A stretch of DNA of 64,000 bases. It comes from Geothermobacter hydrogeniphilus (lineage in GTDB: Bacteria; Desulfobacterota; Desulfuromonadia; Desulfuromonadales; Geothermobacteraceae). The stretch's first letter is position 1. Every line of letters starts with the position of its first letter. The notes beneath the pieces are model-generated. The model had not been told where the DNA came from and made no database searches. It saw only the letters and a program-made list of their open reading frames with translations. This document shows, piece after piece, positions 10,390 through 17,874 of the stretch. Location: contig NZ_NAAD01000005.1 of assembly GCF_002093115.1 (NCBI RefSeq), forward strand, positions 62,001 to 126,000, given 5' to 3'. The translations under genes and the position numbers were made by a program.

Positions 10390-11517
10390 TCAGAAGAGGT
10401 CTTCCGCCAATTGTTCCATGACGGGTTTCGGGCGACTGCCCGGTTTTAAGCTTATGGCAATCCTGTGGCTGCCGTGGCGGAAGAAAAGAAAGCGGTTCTT
10501 CTGCCCGGCCTTGACCATGACATGAGAGAGGGTTCCGCAGCCGACGTAGGCCTCCATCTCCTCACCAACCTGGAACAGGTAGCTGGGATCCAGCCCGCTC
10601 AGTGAACAGGGTTCCCTGCTCTTGTGTTCGAGGAAATTTTTCGCATCAAAAATTGCATATTCAAGAATTTCAGATGTTTTTTCAAGTCTTTCAAGGAGAT
10701 TCGGGTCGAGTTTATCTGGAGCATTGGTTGCCGGTTGAGTCGGGTTCATGCTGCTTCGTGGCGCGTCCTCCTTGTCAGTGAGGAGGTTTCCAAAGTGGTT
10801 TTCCGGGAGGCCTTCATTTCGCGGCACATCGGGAGCGGCTTCAGCCGCAGCGTCTTCGTCCTTGATCCTGAAGGCTTCCATGAGCAGGAATTCCAGGGTT
10901 GCTTCGATCTTTTTTTCCTGCTTGCGACAGATGCTGTCCATTTCGATTTCGGCATCATCCCAGGCGACAATCCGGTAGGCGGCCTCTTCGCCATGGAGAT
11001 CGCCGGTTTCAGCGTCCAGCAGAGCGCCGCCGCGCAGGTAGAGATAGCCCACCCTTCCTCTTGAATGGACCTTCAGGGTACAGCTTTTCTGTTCCATGTG
11101 GACCAGCTGCAGGAAGGTCGCCAGGGTGATGCCACGGATATAGCTGTGTTTTTCTTCTGCCAGGGCATTGTCGATCGTTCGGGTCAGATGGTCGAAGTCA
11201 AGCGGTTTTTCCAGGTAGTGCAGGGCCTGGATCTTGCTCAGCCGCGCCTCGATATCCGGAGTTCCGAACGCGGTCATGACGATAACCGGCAATTCCGGCT
11301 GGCAGCGGCTGACATAGGCCAGAAGTTCGAACCCGTCCATGATCGGCATTTTCAGATCGGTGACCAGGAGATCAACTTTCCTGGTGGTGAGAACCTCAAC
11401 CGCCTGTTGTCCATTGTTGGCGGTCAGAATACGGAAATTCCGATCGAGAGTGATCAGCCCGTCACGCAGGCTGAGCAGGAACGGTTTTTCATCGTCAACG
11501 AGGAGTATGGTCGGCAT
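10390..11517 (-). CDS. Response regulator with PATAN (DUF4388) domain
   Basis: A 375-residue two-component output protein. The receiver domain (1-120) has the acidic pocket D8/D9, phospho-acceptor D54 (VTDLKMP) and the conserved lysine in LEKP. It is followed by a PATAN/DUF4388 domain (about 135-235: TLATFLQLVHMEQKSCTLKVHS, YLYLRGGALLDAETGDLHGEEAAYRIVAWD) and a C-terminal region of about 140 residues with no DNA-binding motif. Such proteins act through protein contacts rather than on DNA (family knowledge). Two starts are possible: ATG 11532 and ATG 11517. I prefer 11517, since MPTILLVDDE is the normal receiver start. Either overlaps the 3' end of the kinase gene, which supports coupled translation and a kinase-regulator pair. 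Confidence 0.75.
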   Translation of the reverse strand: MPTILLVDDEKPFLLSLRDGLITLDRNFRILTANNGQQAVEVLTTRKVDLLVTDLKMPIMDGFELLAYVSRCQPELPVIVMTAFGTPDIEARLSKIQALHYLEKPLDFDHLTRTIDNALAEEKHSYIRGITLATFLQLVHMEQKSCTLKVHSRGRVGYLYLRGGALLDAETGDLHGEEAAYRIVAWDDAEIEMDSICRKQEKKIEATLEFLLMEAFRIKDEDAAAEAAPDVPRNEGLPENHFGNLLTDKEDAPRSSMNPTQPATNAPDKLDPNLLERLEKTSEILEYAIFDAKNFLEHKSREPCSLSGLDPSYLFQVGEEMEAYVGCGTLSHVMVKAGQKNRFLFFRHGSHRIAISLKPGSRPKPVMEQLAEDLF

Positions 11518-12610
11518 CCTGGCCTGCCTCATTTCGCTGTGTTGCCGGGGTGTCGGACATCGGCAAGGCGATTCTCATGATGGTTCCGCGCCCCGGCGTG
11601 CTTTGGACATCAATACTGGCGTTCATCTTGGTTAAAAGCTTCTGAACAATGACCAGTCCAAGACCGTTGCCGTTCGGCTTGTTGGTGCAGAAGGGCTGGA
11701 AAAGTCTTTTCTGTTCATCTTCGGTCATGCCGCAGCCGTTGTCTTCTACGTAAATCCAGGCAAGATGGTCGCTGAATCTGAGCCTGATGGCGATGGTCGG
11801 CCTGTCCGTGTCTGCCAGCGCGTCCGCGGCGTTGGACACCAGGTTGAGGAGGGCCTGGTGCAGCGCCCGGGGATCGATGGTGACGAAGACCGAATTGTCA
11901 AAGCCGTCGATGCGCAGCGAAATTCCCTTGCTTTCGATATCGCGTGAGAGCAGCGGCAGGAAGCGGTCCATGAAGTGGGCGAGATCGACCTCCCGGCATT
12001 CGACATTCTCAAACATACTGAAATTTTTCAACGATTTCAGCATATATTCCATCCGGCCGATTTCCTGCTGGGCCCGATCGAAATACTCTTCAATGGTTTC
12101 CGGAGGGAATTTCCCCAGGTTGTTGCGCAGGACGCTCAGTGTCATCTTGATTGAATTGAGGGGGTTGCCTATTTCATGACGGATTCCCGAAAAGATGAAA
12201 CCGATATTGTCCATGGTGTTGACCGCCTGCGCAATCGACTCAAGACGCAGTTTCTCGGTGATGTCACGGACAAAGATACAGCAACAGCGGTCATGAATAT
12301 AGTATTGGCTGAAGCCGAGCATGCGTCCCCGGAATTCAAGGGTCCGGGATGTGCCGGGCCGCGTGAGACCGGATTCCTGCCCCTGGGGATGGTTGAACAT
12401 TTCCAGGAGCTGGTTGCCCACCAGCTCCTCACCGCCATCCCGGAGAATGTCGAAAACGGCCCGGTTGCGATAGTCAATCCGGCCGTTCGTGGGATCGAAG
12501 ACGATGATGCCGATATCAAGTTTGTCGAGCAGGGCCGCATGACTCCAGTTGGAATGCTGGACATCGGAGTCCGCCGCGCGGCGGCTCGATTTGCTGATGA
12601 TGTGCGGCAT
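11495..12610 (-). CDS. Soluble PAS-domain sensor histidine kinase
   Basis: A kinase of 371 residues without membrane helices. A PAS domain (about 20-125: LLDKLDIGIIVFDPTNGRIDYRNRAVFDIL) precedes a HisKA dimerisation region with H145 in FSGIRHEIGNPLNSIK, then a HATPase_c domain with N-box LVSNAADAL, G1 DNGCGM and G2 GNGLGLVIV. ATG 12610 is preferred over the TTG just before it. It is placed directly downstream of a Cache-HAMP membrane protein that lacks a kinase, and upstream of its response regulator with overlapping ends. The simplest reading is that the membrane sensor signals to this kinase across a protein interface (inference). Confidence 0.85.
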   Translation of the reverse strand: MPHIISKSSRRAADSDVQHSNWSHAALLDKLDIGIIVFDPTNGRIDYRNRAVFDILRDGGEELVGNQLLEMFNHPQGQESGLTRPGTSRTLEFRGRMLGFSQYYIHDRCCCIFVRDITEKLRLESIAQAVNTMDNIGFIFSGIRHEIGNPLNSIKMTLSVLRNNLGKFPPETIEEYFDRAQQEIGRMEYMLKSLKNFSMFENVECREVDLAHFMDRFLPLLSRDIESKGISLRIDGFDNSVFVTIDPRALHQALLNLVSNAADALADTDRPTIAIRLRFSDHLAWIYVEDNGCGMTEDEQKRLFQPFCTNKPNGNGLGLVIVQKLLTKMNASIDVQSTPGRGTIMRIALPMSDTPATQRNEAGQDADHTPR

Positions 12611-12650
12611 CAATGGTCCCTTTTGTGCACGATGGCCAGGGTGCGGCGGA

Positions 12651-13736
12651 TCAGGCCGCCTTTTTTCTCAGGCGTTGAATCGCGAATTTGATGCTGGTGC
12701 CGAGGCGGTCGACCGCGCGTGCCAGATCGCCGATTTCGTCTCTGCGGTCTAGCCCCTCGATGGTGATGTCGAGTTTGCCCTGGCTCAGCTGGTCCGCGGC
12801 CCTGGTCAGGTTGCGAATCGGTTCAGCAAGGCGTTTCGATACCAGGACCGCCACAAGAATAACCACCAGCAGGGTCGCCACCAGCAGGACCATGGCGCGC
12901 AGGTTGGCGGCCCGGACCGGGGCGTAGGCTTCGTCATAATCCTGCTGGGTGATCACGACCCAGCCGTCACGGGTTTTCTGCACTGAAGCGATCACCTTGT
13001 TTCCGCTTTCATCCTGGTAGATCGCCTGTTGTTGCCCCTGCTTCAATGCCAGAAAGGCCGGGTGACGGCTGAAATCGGCGCGGGTGCGAGTGAATTTTTT
13101 CGACTGGTGAGCTATGACTTCACCCTTTTCATCCAGCAGAAAAGCAAAGCCGCTTTGACCGATCCTCGCTTCGGTAATGCTTCGGGAGAGATCGCTCAGG
13201 GTCATGGCGATAGCTATGACCCCGCTCAATGCGCTGCGTTGGTCATGGATCGGCGCGGAAAGGACAAGCGCCGGTTTTCCGGAGGTCTTGCCGATCAGCA
13301 CCTGCTTGCCGAACGGCTTGCCTGCCAATACCTGCTTGATGTAGTCGCGATCGCCGTAATATTTGGTACGCTTGCCGTCGCTGCGACCGATGTTGTTACC
13401 GCTGGTATCGGTCGTGAAGGCGAGGTAGGCCCATTCGTAGTTCCTGGTAATGGTCTGCAGTACCGGGTTCTGACGATCCGCCCGCATGGAAACAACATCC
13501 TTGAGGGCGGCATTCTGCAGCAGCATTCGCTGGTTCATGGTGACCCAGTCATCCACCCGGGTGGCCAGGTTGCGCGAGAAAGCGGCCAGTTGCTGTTCCG
13601 CCCGCTCACCGGTCAATTGCCGGATCCCCTGGTTGTCGATGGCCCAGATGATGGCCAGGGGGATCAGGGAAACGCAGAGAGTGGTCAACAGGATTTTCTG
13701 CAGGATGCCGAAGCGTCCGGCGGTATGGACTGCCAT
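12651..13736 (-). CDS. Membrane sensor with periplasmic Cache domain and HAMP, no output domain
   Basis: A 361-residue protein. Helix 1 (about 16-35, ILLTTLCVSLIPLAIIWAI) and helix 2 (about 280-300, LLVATLLVVILVAVLV) bracket a periplasmic double-Cache ligand-binding region (GRSDGKRTKYYGDRDYIKQVLAGKP, ALVLSAPIHD, GQSGFAFLLDEKGEVIAH). A HAMP domain follows (KRLAEPIRNLTRAADQLSQGKLD...DEIGDLARAVDRL) and the protein stops about 20 residues later. There is no methyl-accepting domain, kinase or GGDEF. The ATG at 13736 has GGGAGA upstream; the frame is open further upstream but that part has no SD and no matching residues. First gene of the signalling cluster. Confidence 0.8.
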   Translation of the reverse strand: MAVHTAGRFGILQKILLTTLCVSLIPLAIIWAIDNQGIRQLTGERAEQQLAAFSRNLATRVDDWVTMNQRMLLQNAALKDVVSMRADRQNPVLQTITRNYEWAYLAFTTDTSGNNIGRSDGKRTKYYGDRDYIKQVLAGKPFGKQVLIGKTSGKPALVLSAPIHDQRSALSGVIAIAMTLSDLSRSITEARIGQSGFAFLLDEKGEVIAHQSKKFTRTRADFSRHPAFLALKQGQQQAIYQDESGNKVIASVQKTRDGWVVITQQDYDEAYAPVRAANLRAMVLLVATLLVVILVAVLVSKRLAEPIRNLTRAADQLSQGKLDITIEGLDRRDEIGDLARAVDRLGTSIKFAIQRLRKKAA

Positions 13737-14151
13737 TGCTGTCTCCCGGGGAGAATAATAAAACGTAGTTACTCTGAAGCTGTCAGCGCATCTGGTACCA
13801 ATTATATTTTCTAACATTATCATGATAAATGTATGAAAATCAAACAGTTAAAAAATACAATGATTTCATTAGTGTTCTATTAAGTGACTTTTTCGGGTCT
13901 GCTTCACGGCTAAATAACCACGAGGGCACAACCCGGGCCCGAAAGGAAATAAAACGCAAGGTTTCTGGTCGCATGGAGGGTTCGGTAAGGAAGGGTGCTT
14001 AAAAAGTAGACGGATTTAAAAAAGTCTGTTTAAATGATGTGCATTTCCGAAAACAAATCAGGGGCAGAGAAGGGGGCGTCCTTGGCCTTTTTTCAACGAA
14101 ACCCCCTGTAAAACAACCCCTTTCTGCAATTGTTTGTTTTGTTGCCGCTTT
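13737..14151. other. Intergenic region between the sensor cluster and glnB
   Basis: AT-rich (13780-13880) near the sensor gene, where the promoter of the minus-strand cluster should lie; I could not fix its boxes. Bases 13918-13999 are GC-rich and contain GGGCACAACC, CGAAAGG and ACGCAAGG in an order recalling cyclic-di-GMP (GEMM-I) riboswitches, but several invariant bases do not match. From 14000 the region is again AT-rich up to the sigma-54 site. No gene was found. Confidence 0.4.
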
Positions 14152-14167
14152 GGGCAAAGAAATTGCT
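14152..14167 (+). promoter_or_regulatory. Sigma-54 promoter of glnB-glnA
   Basis: GG at 14153-14154 and GC at 14165-14166 are separated by exactly 10 bases (TGGGCAAAGAAATTGCTA), matching the -24/-12 pattern GG-N10-GC with a good TTGC -12 box. The predicted start of transcription is near 14178, about 50 bases before the glnB start codon. A sigma-54 promoter in front of glnB/glnA implies NtrC-type nitrogen control. Confidence 0.75.
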
Positions 14168-14228
14168 AAAATCTGCGGCAGGCCACAGGCAAAACGAATC
14201 AGAAACATCTATTCGGGGAGGTAGTTAG

Positions 14229-14567
<339 letters not shown>

Positions 14568-14595
14568 GAGTCTTTTTTTTCATTCACCAACACCA

Positions 14596-14617
14596 TTGCC
14601 CGCGTTGTCGCGGGCAA
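14596..14617 (+). terminator. Hairpin between glnB and glnA (attenuator-like)
   Basis: TTGCCCGCG (14596-14604) and CGCGGGCAA (14609-14617) form a perfect 9-bp stem with a TTGT loop; the following ATTCTTTGTTT is only moderately T-rich. It could reduce read-through into glnA or stabilise the glnB end of a processed message. Confidence 0.5.
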
Positions 14618-14644
14618 ATTCTTTGTTTAAAAAAGGAGAGTTCA

Positions 14645-16054
14645 ATGACCGCGAAAGAAGTTGTGGCTTTTGCCAAGGAAAACAATTGCCAGATGGTCGA
14701 TTACAAATTTCTCGACTTTGTCGGGATCTGGCAGCATTTTTCAACCCCGATCACCGAATTCAGCGAAGACATTTTCGACGAAGGCATCGGCTTCGACGGC
14801 TCTTCCATTCGCGGCTGGCAGCCGATTCACAACTCCGATATGCTGATCATGCCCGATCCGGCCACCGCCAAGGTTGACCCCTTCCCGGAAATCCCGACCC
14901 TGAGCCTGATCTGCAATATTGTCGACCCCCTGACCCGTGAGGGTTACTCCCGCGATCCCCGTTATATCGCCCAGAAGGCGGAAGCTTATCTGAAATCATC
15001 CGGTATCGGTGACACCGCCTACTTTGGCCCCGAGCCGGAGTTCTTCATCTTCGACGATGTCCGCTACAGTCTGGAGCAGAACCAGTCTTTCTACAGCGTC
15101 GACTCGGTCGAGGGTATCTGGAACACCGGCCGCGAGGAATTCCCCAATCTCGGCTACAAGCCGCGCAACAAGGAAGGCTACTTCCCGGTCGCTCCGACCG
15201 ATTCGATGATTGACCTGCGCAACGAGATGGTTCAGGTGCTGCAGGAAGTCGGCCTGAATATCGAGGCCGTGCATCATGAAGTCGCCACCGGCGGTCAGGC
15301 CGAAATCGACATGCGCTTCGATTCCCTGCTGAACATGGGCGACAACCTGCAGTGGTTCAAGTATGTCATCAAGAATGTCGCCATCCGCAACGGCAAGACC
15401 GTGACCTTCATGCCCAAGCCGATCTTCAATGACAACGGCTCCGGGATGCACTGCCACCAGTCGATCTGGAAGGACGGCAAGAACCTCTTCGCCGGCGACG
15501 GCTACGGCGGCCTGAGCAAGACCGCCCTGTACTACATCGGCGGCATCATCAAGCACGCCAAGGCCCTGTGCGCCTTCACCAACCCGAGCACCATCTCCTA
15601 CAAGCGCCTGGTCCCCGGCTTCGAGGCGCCGATCAACCTGGCCTACTCGAACCGCAACCGTTCCGCTTCGCTGCGGATTCCGTCGACCAACAACGAGAAG
15701 GCCAAGCGGGTCGAGTACCGGACTCCCGATCCGAGCTGCAACGGCTACCTCGCCTTTGCCGCCCAGCTGATGGCAGGTCTTGACGGCATCGAGAACAAGA
15801 TCGATCCGGGTCAGCCGCTGGACAAGGATATCTACGGCCTGTCACCCGAGGAACTCAAGGATGTTCCGCAGGTTGCCACCTCCCTTGACGAGGCGTTGAC
15901 CGCTCTTAAAGAGGACAATGCCTGGCTGCTCAAGGGCGACGTCTTCACTCAGGATGTCATCGACATGTGGATCGAGTACAAAACCGAGAACGAGATCGCC
16001 CCGGTTCGCAACCGGCCGACTCCGACCGAATTCGCGCTTTATTTCGACTGCTGA
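14645..16054 (+). CDS. glnA: Glutamine synthetase type I
   Basis: ATP-dependent synthesis of glutamine from glutamate and ammonium; dodecameric cytoplasmic enzyme of 469 residues, the normal length for GSI. Seen: beta-grasp domain with [10 protein letters not shown], metal-site motifs [10 protein letters not shown] and [17 protein letters not shown]-binding region [32 protein letters not shown], and near the C-terminus the putative adenylylation tyrosine in [13 protein letters not shown] (compare NLYDLPPEE in enterobacteria). An AAAAAAGGAGAG SD precedes the ATG. Transcribed with glnB. An adenylylation site, PII and a sigma-54 promoter together indicate classical nitrogen control. Confidence 0.97.
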   Translation: MTAKEVVAFAKENNCQMVDYKFLDFVGIWQHFSTPITEFSEDIFDEGIGFDGSSIRGWQPIHNSDMLIMPDPATAKVDPFPEIPTLSLICNIVDPLTREGYSRDPRYIAQKAEAYLKSSGIGDTAYFGPEPEFFIFDDVRYSLEQNQSFYSVDSVEGIWNTGREEFPNLGYKPRNKEGYFPVAPTDSMIDLRNEMVQVLQEVGLNIEAVHHEVATGGQAEIDMRFDSLLNMGDNLQWFKYVIKNVAIRNGKTVTFMPKPIFNDNGSGMHCHQSIWKDGKNLFAGDGYGGLSKTALYYIGGIIKHAKALCAFTNPSTISYKRLVPGFEAPINLAYSNRNRSASLRIPSTNNEKAKRVEYRTPDPSCNGYLAFAAQLMAGLDGIENKIDPGQPLDKDIYGLSPEELKDVPQVATSLDEALTALKEDNAWLLKGDVFTQDVIDMWIEYKTENEIAPVRNRPTPTEFALYFDC

Positions 16055-16082
16055 TTCGTTGTTGTCCCGTCTGCAGACAAAG

Positions 16083-16115
16083 GCCCCCTGCGGTTGATCC
16101 GCGGGGGGCTTTTTT
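16083..16115 (+). terminator. Rho-independent terminator of glnB-glnA
   Basis: GCCCCCTGCGG (16083-16093) pairs with CCGCGGGGGGC (16099-16109, one wobble) around a short loop and is followed by six T. It is 29 bases past the glnA stop. Confidence 0.9.
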
Positions 16116-16223
16116 GTCGTAAGGCGCCGGCTTTTTCGTCAACGCTGCGCTGCAGGACCACTTCGCTTGTGCGATATCGCAGCCGCTGTCCCTCGGCACT
16201 CATGGGCTGAGTCTTGATCTATC

Positions 16224-16264
16224 CTGAATCAGTGAGCACCTTGTCGGCGAACAGCGCAAGTCAT
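16224..16264 (+). repeat. 41-bp dispersed repeat, copy 2
   Basis: 38/41 identical to 1131-1171 and in the same orientation, here in non-coding DNA between glnA and a hypothetical gene. Differences are at positions 15, 27 and 33 of the unit. After the unit a GAGAGCAAGC segment resembles CAGAGCAAGC at 1245, suggesting a longer diverged element with an indel. Apart from the terminator I see nothing else in 16055-16393. Confidence 0.7.
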
Positions 16265-16393
16265 CCAGCGCCTTGAGGCATGAGAGCAAGCTTGTCCAGC
16301 GTAATTGCAAACGCCATCTCTTCTTGACTCATGTTTCGAAGAGGTGTATTTGTTGCTTTCAAGGCGTCACCAGAATATGTGAACAGGCGGAAA

Positions 16394-16741
16394 ATGTTCA
16401 AGAAATCTGATCCGGTTCGAATCCCGTTTCAAATCTTTACGCTGGCTGTCCTCTGCCTGCTGCTGATCGGCCTGTACCCGGTCCCCTGTTTTCACCCGTC
16501 ATCCTCTGTCAGCTCCGAAGTGACCCATTCCGGGGTCGATTCGATCCCTTTCCACAGCCTCTCATCGTCCGCTGATTTCGATGACAATTTTGAGGCACTG
16601 CTTCACTCTCCGACTGAAGTCGCCCCCGCCAACGAATCCGGACTGCTGGTGTGGCAATCCGTTGTTCGTCTCGGAACATTCTCTGCAGGTGTTCCTTTCG
16701 ACCATCTCACCCGTCCGCCCCCTGCAATATTCCCCGTCTGA
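16394..16741 (+). CDS. Hypothetical small exported or membrane-anchored protein
   Basis: A 115-residue frame that I do not recognise. One hydrophobic segment lies near the N-terminus (about 13-28, IFTLAVLCLLLIGLYP) after the basic start MFKKSDPVR, consistent with a signal peptide or anchor. The rest is Ser/Pro-rich, ends with HLTRPPPAIFPV and has no domain. A weak purine-rich stretch (AGGCGGAAA) abuts the ATG; a longer version could start at 16331. It lies between the glnA terminator and the ABC transporter genes. Codon use is less typical than its neighbours, so it may not be a real gene. Confidence 0.4.
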   Translation: MFKKSDPVRIPFQIFTLAVLCLLLIGLYPVPCFHPSSSVSSEVTHSGVDSIPFHSLSSSADFDDNFEALLHSPTEVAPANESGLLVWQSVVRLGTFSAGVPFDHLTRPPPAIFPV

Positions 16742-16935
16742 CCCGGCTCCTTTTTTATCTCGTTCAAAGTTTTCCCCGCTCGGCCGTTTCGACCCGTTTC
16801 TCACCAGATCCGCTGTCGTGTTGGTTGCGGTCGAGCTGACAATGCAGGTCCTGCCGTTTTCCGGCGCGGCTTCATGCTGGTGACGGCTTTGTGCCACGTC
16901 ATGAATCGGAACATCGATTCAGGAAAGGAAAGAAG

Positions 16936-17874
16936 ATGATTGCGGTTGAACAGATCAGTCGTAACTATGGAGATTTCCTCGCGGTTGACAAGGTTTCGTT
17001 TGAGATCAGTCGCGGGGAGGTGGTTGGCTTGCTGGGCCATAACGGCGCCGGCAAATCGACGATCATGAAAATGTTGACCGGCTATCTTGAGCCGAGTTCC
17101 GGTTCGATATTCATTGCCGGAAAGCCGCTGGCCGAGACGATGCAGCAGGCCCGTAAACGGATCGGTTATCTGCCGGAAAATTGTCCGGTCTATCCGGAAA
17201 TGTCAGTTGTCGATTTTCTCGATTTTACCGCCACCCTGCGCGGTGTTCCGAAAGACCGACGGCCGGCCGCCATCCGCTCGGCTGTCGAACGGGCCGATCT
17301 GGGTGAAAAGGCGACAGCTTCCATCGCCAGCCTCTCCCGTGGGTTTCGTCAACGGGTCGGTGTTGCCCAGGCGTTGCTGCACGATCCCGACATTCTGATT
17401 CTGGATGAACCGACCAACGGTCTTGACCCCGGGCAGATTGAACACATGCGCGAACTGCTTCGCAATCTCGGTCGGGAATCAACGGTTATTGTGTCGACCC
17501 ATATCCTCCAGGAGGTCGAGGCGATTTGCGGCCGGGTGCTTATTTTACGTCACGGTCAACTGGCCCTTGATGCCCGGCTTGATGAATTGCATGGACGCGG
17601 ATTGTTGTTGAGTTGTGACGCCGCCCCGAGCGAGGTGCGCGAACGCCTGCAGCGGTTGCCCGAGTTGACGGGCCTGGAGCTGCAACAGCAGGCTGAGGGT
17701 CGTTACACCTACCGGCTTGAACCACGGGACGACGCGTCAGCTCTGGCTCCCGTCGCGGCTGCCGAGGTCGTCGCCGCGGGCTGGAAACTTTACGCCCTGC
17801 AGCCCGAGGAGAAATCGCTGGAAAAGGTTTTTCACCAGATCACTGCCGGGGAGGTGCTCCAAAATGCAGCATGA
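16936..17874 (+). CDS. ABC transporter ATP-binding protein (GldA/CcmA-like)
   Basis: A 312-residue ATPase that pairs with the ABC-2 permease encoded by the next gene. Seen: Walker A GHNGAGKST (about 34-42), Q-loop region, signature LSRGFRQRVGVAQALLHDPD, Walker B ILILDEPTNGLDPGQ, H-loop VIVSTHIL, then a C-terminal domain of about 90 residues of the type seen in GldA. The ATG at 16936 is preceded by AGGAAAGGAAAGAAG, whereas an upstream in-frame start lacks such a site. The stop overlaps the next gene's start by 11 bases. The substrate is unknown; the family is linked to gliding motility in Bacteroidetes and to unknown export in Proteobacteria. Confidence 0.9.
   Translation: MIAVEQISRNYGDFLAVDKVSFEISRGEVVGLLGHNGAGKSTIMKMLTGYLEPSSGSIFIAGKPLAETMQQARKRIGYLPENCPVYPEMSVVDFLDFTATLRGVPKDRRPAAIRSAVERADLGEKATASIASLSRGFRQRVGVAQALLHDPDILILDEPTNGLDPGQIEHMRELLRNLGRESTVIVSTHILQEVEAICGRVLILRHGQLALDARLDELHGRGLLLSCDAAPSEVRERLQRLPELTGLELQQQAEGRYTYRLEPRDDASALAPVAAAEVVAAGWKLYALQPEEKSLEKVFHQITAGEVLQNAA

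Noticed and set aside
17717-17863. Longer N-terminus for the GldF/GldG fusion
   Set aside because: It overlaps the C-terminal domain of the ATPase gene for about 150 bases; ATG 17864 has an SD and gives a normal permease start.
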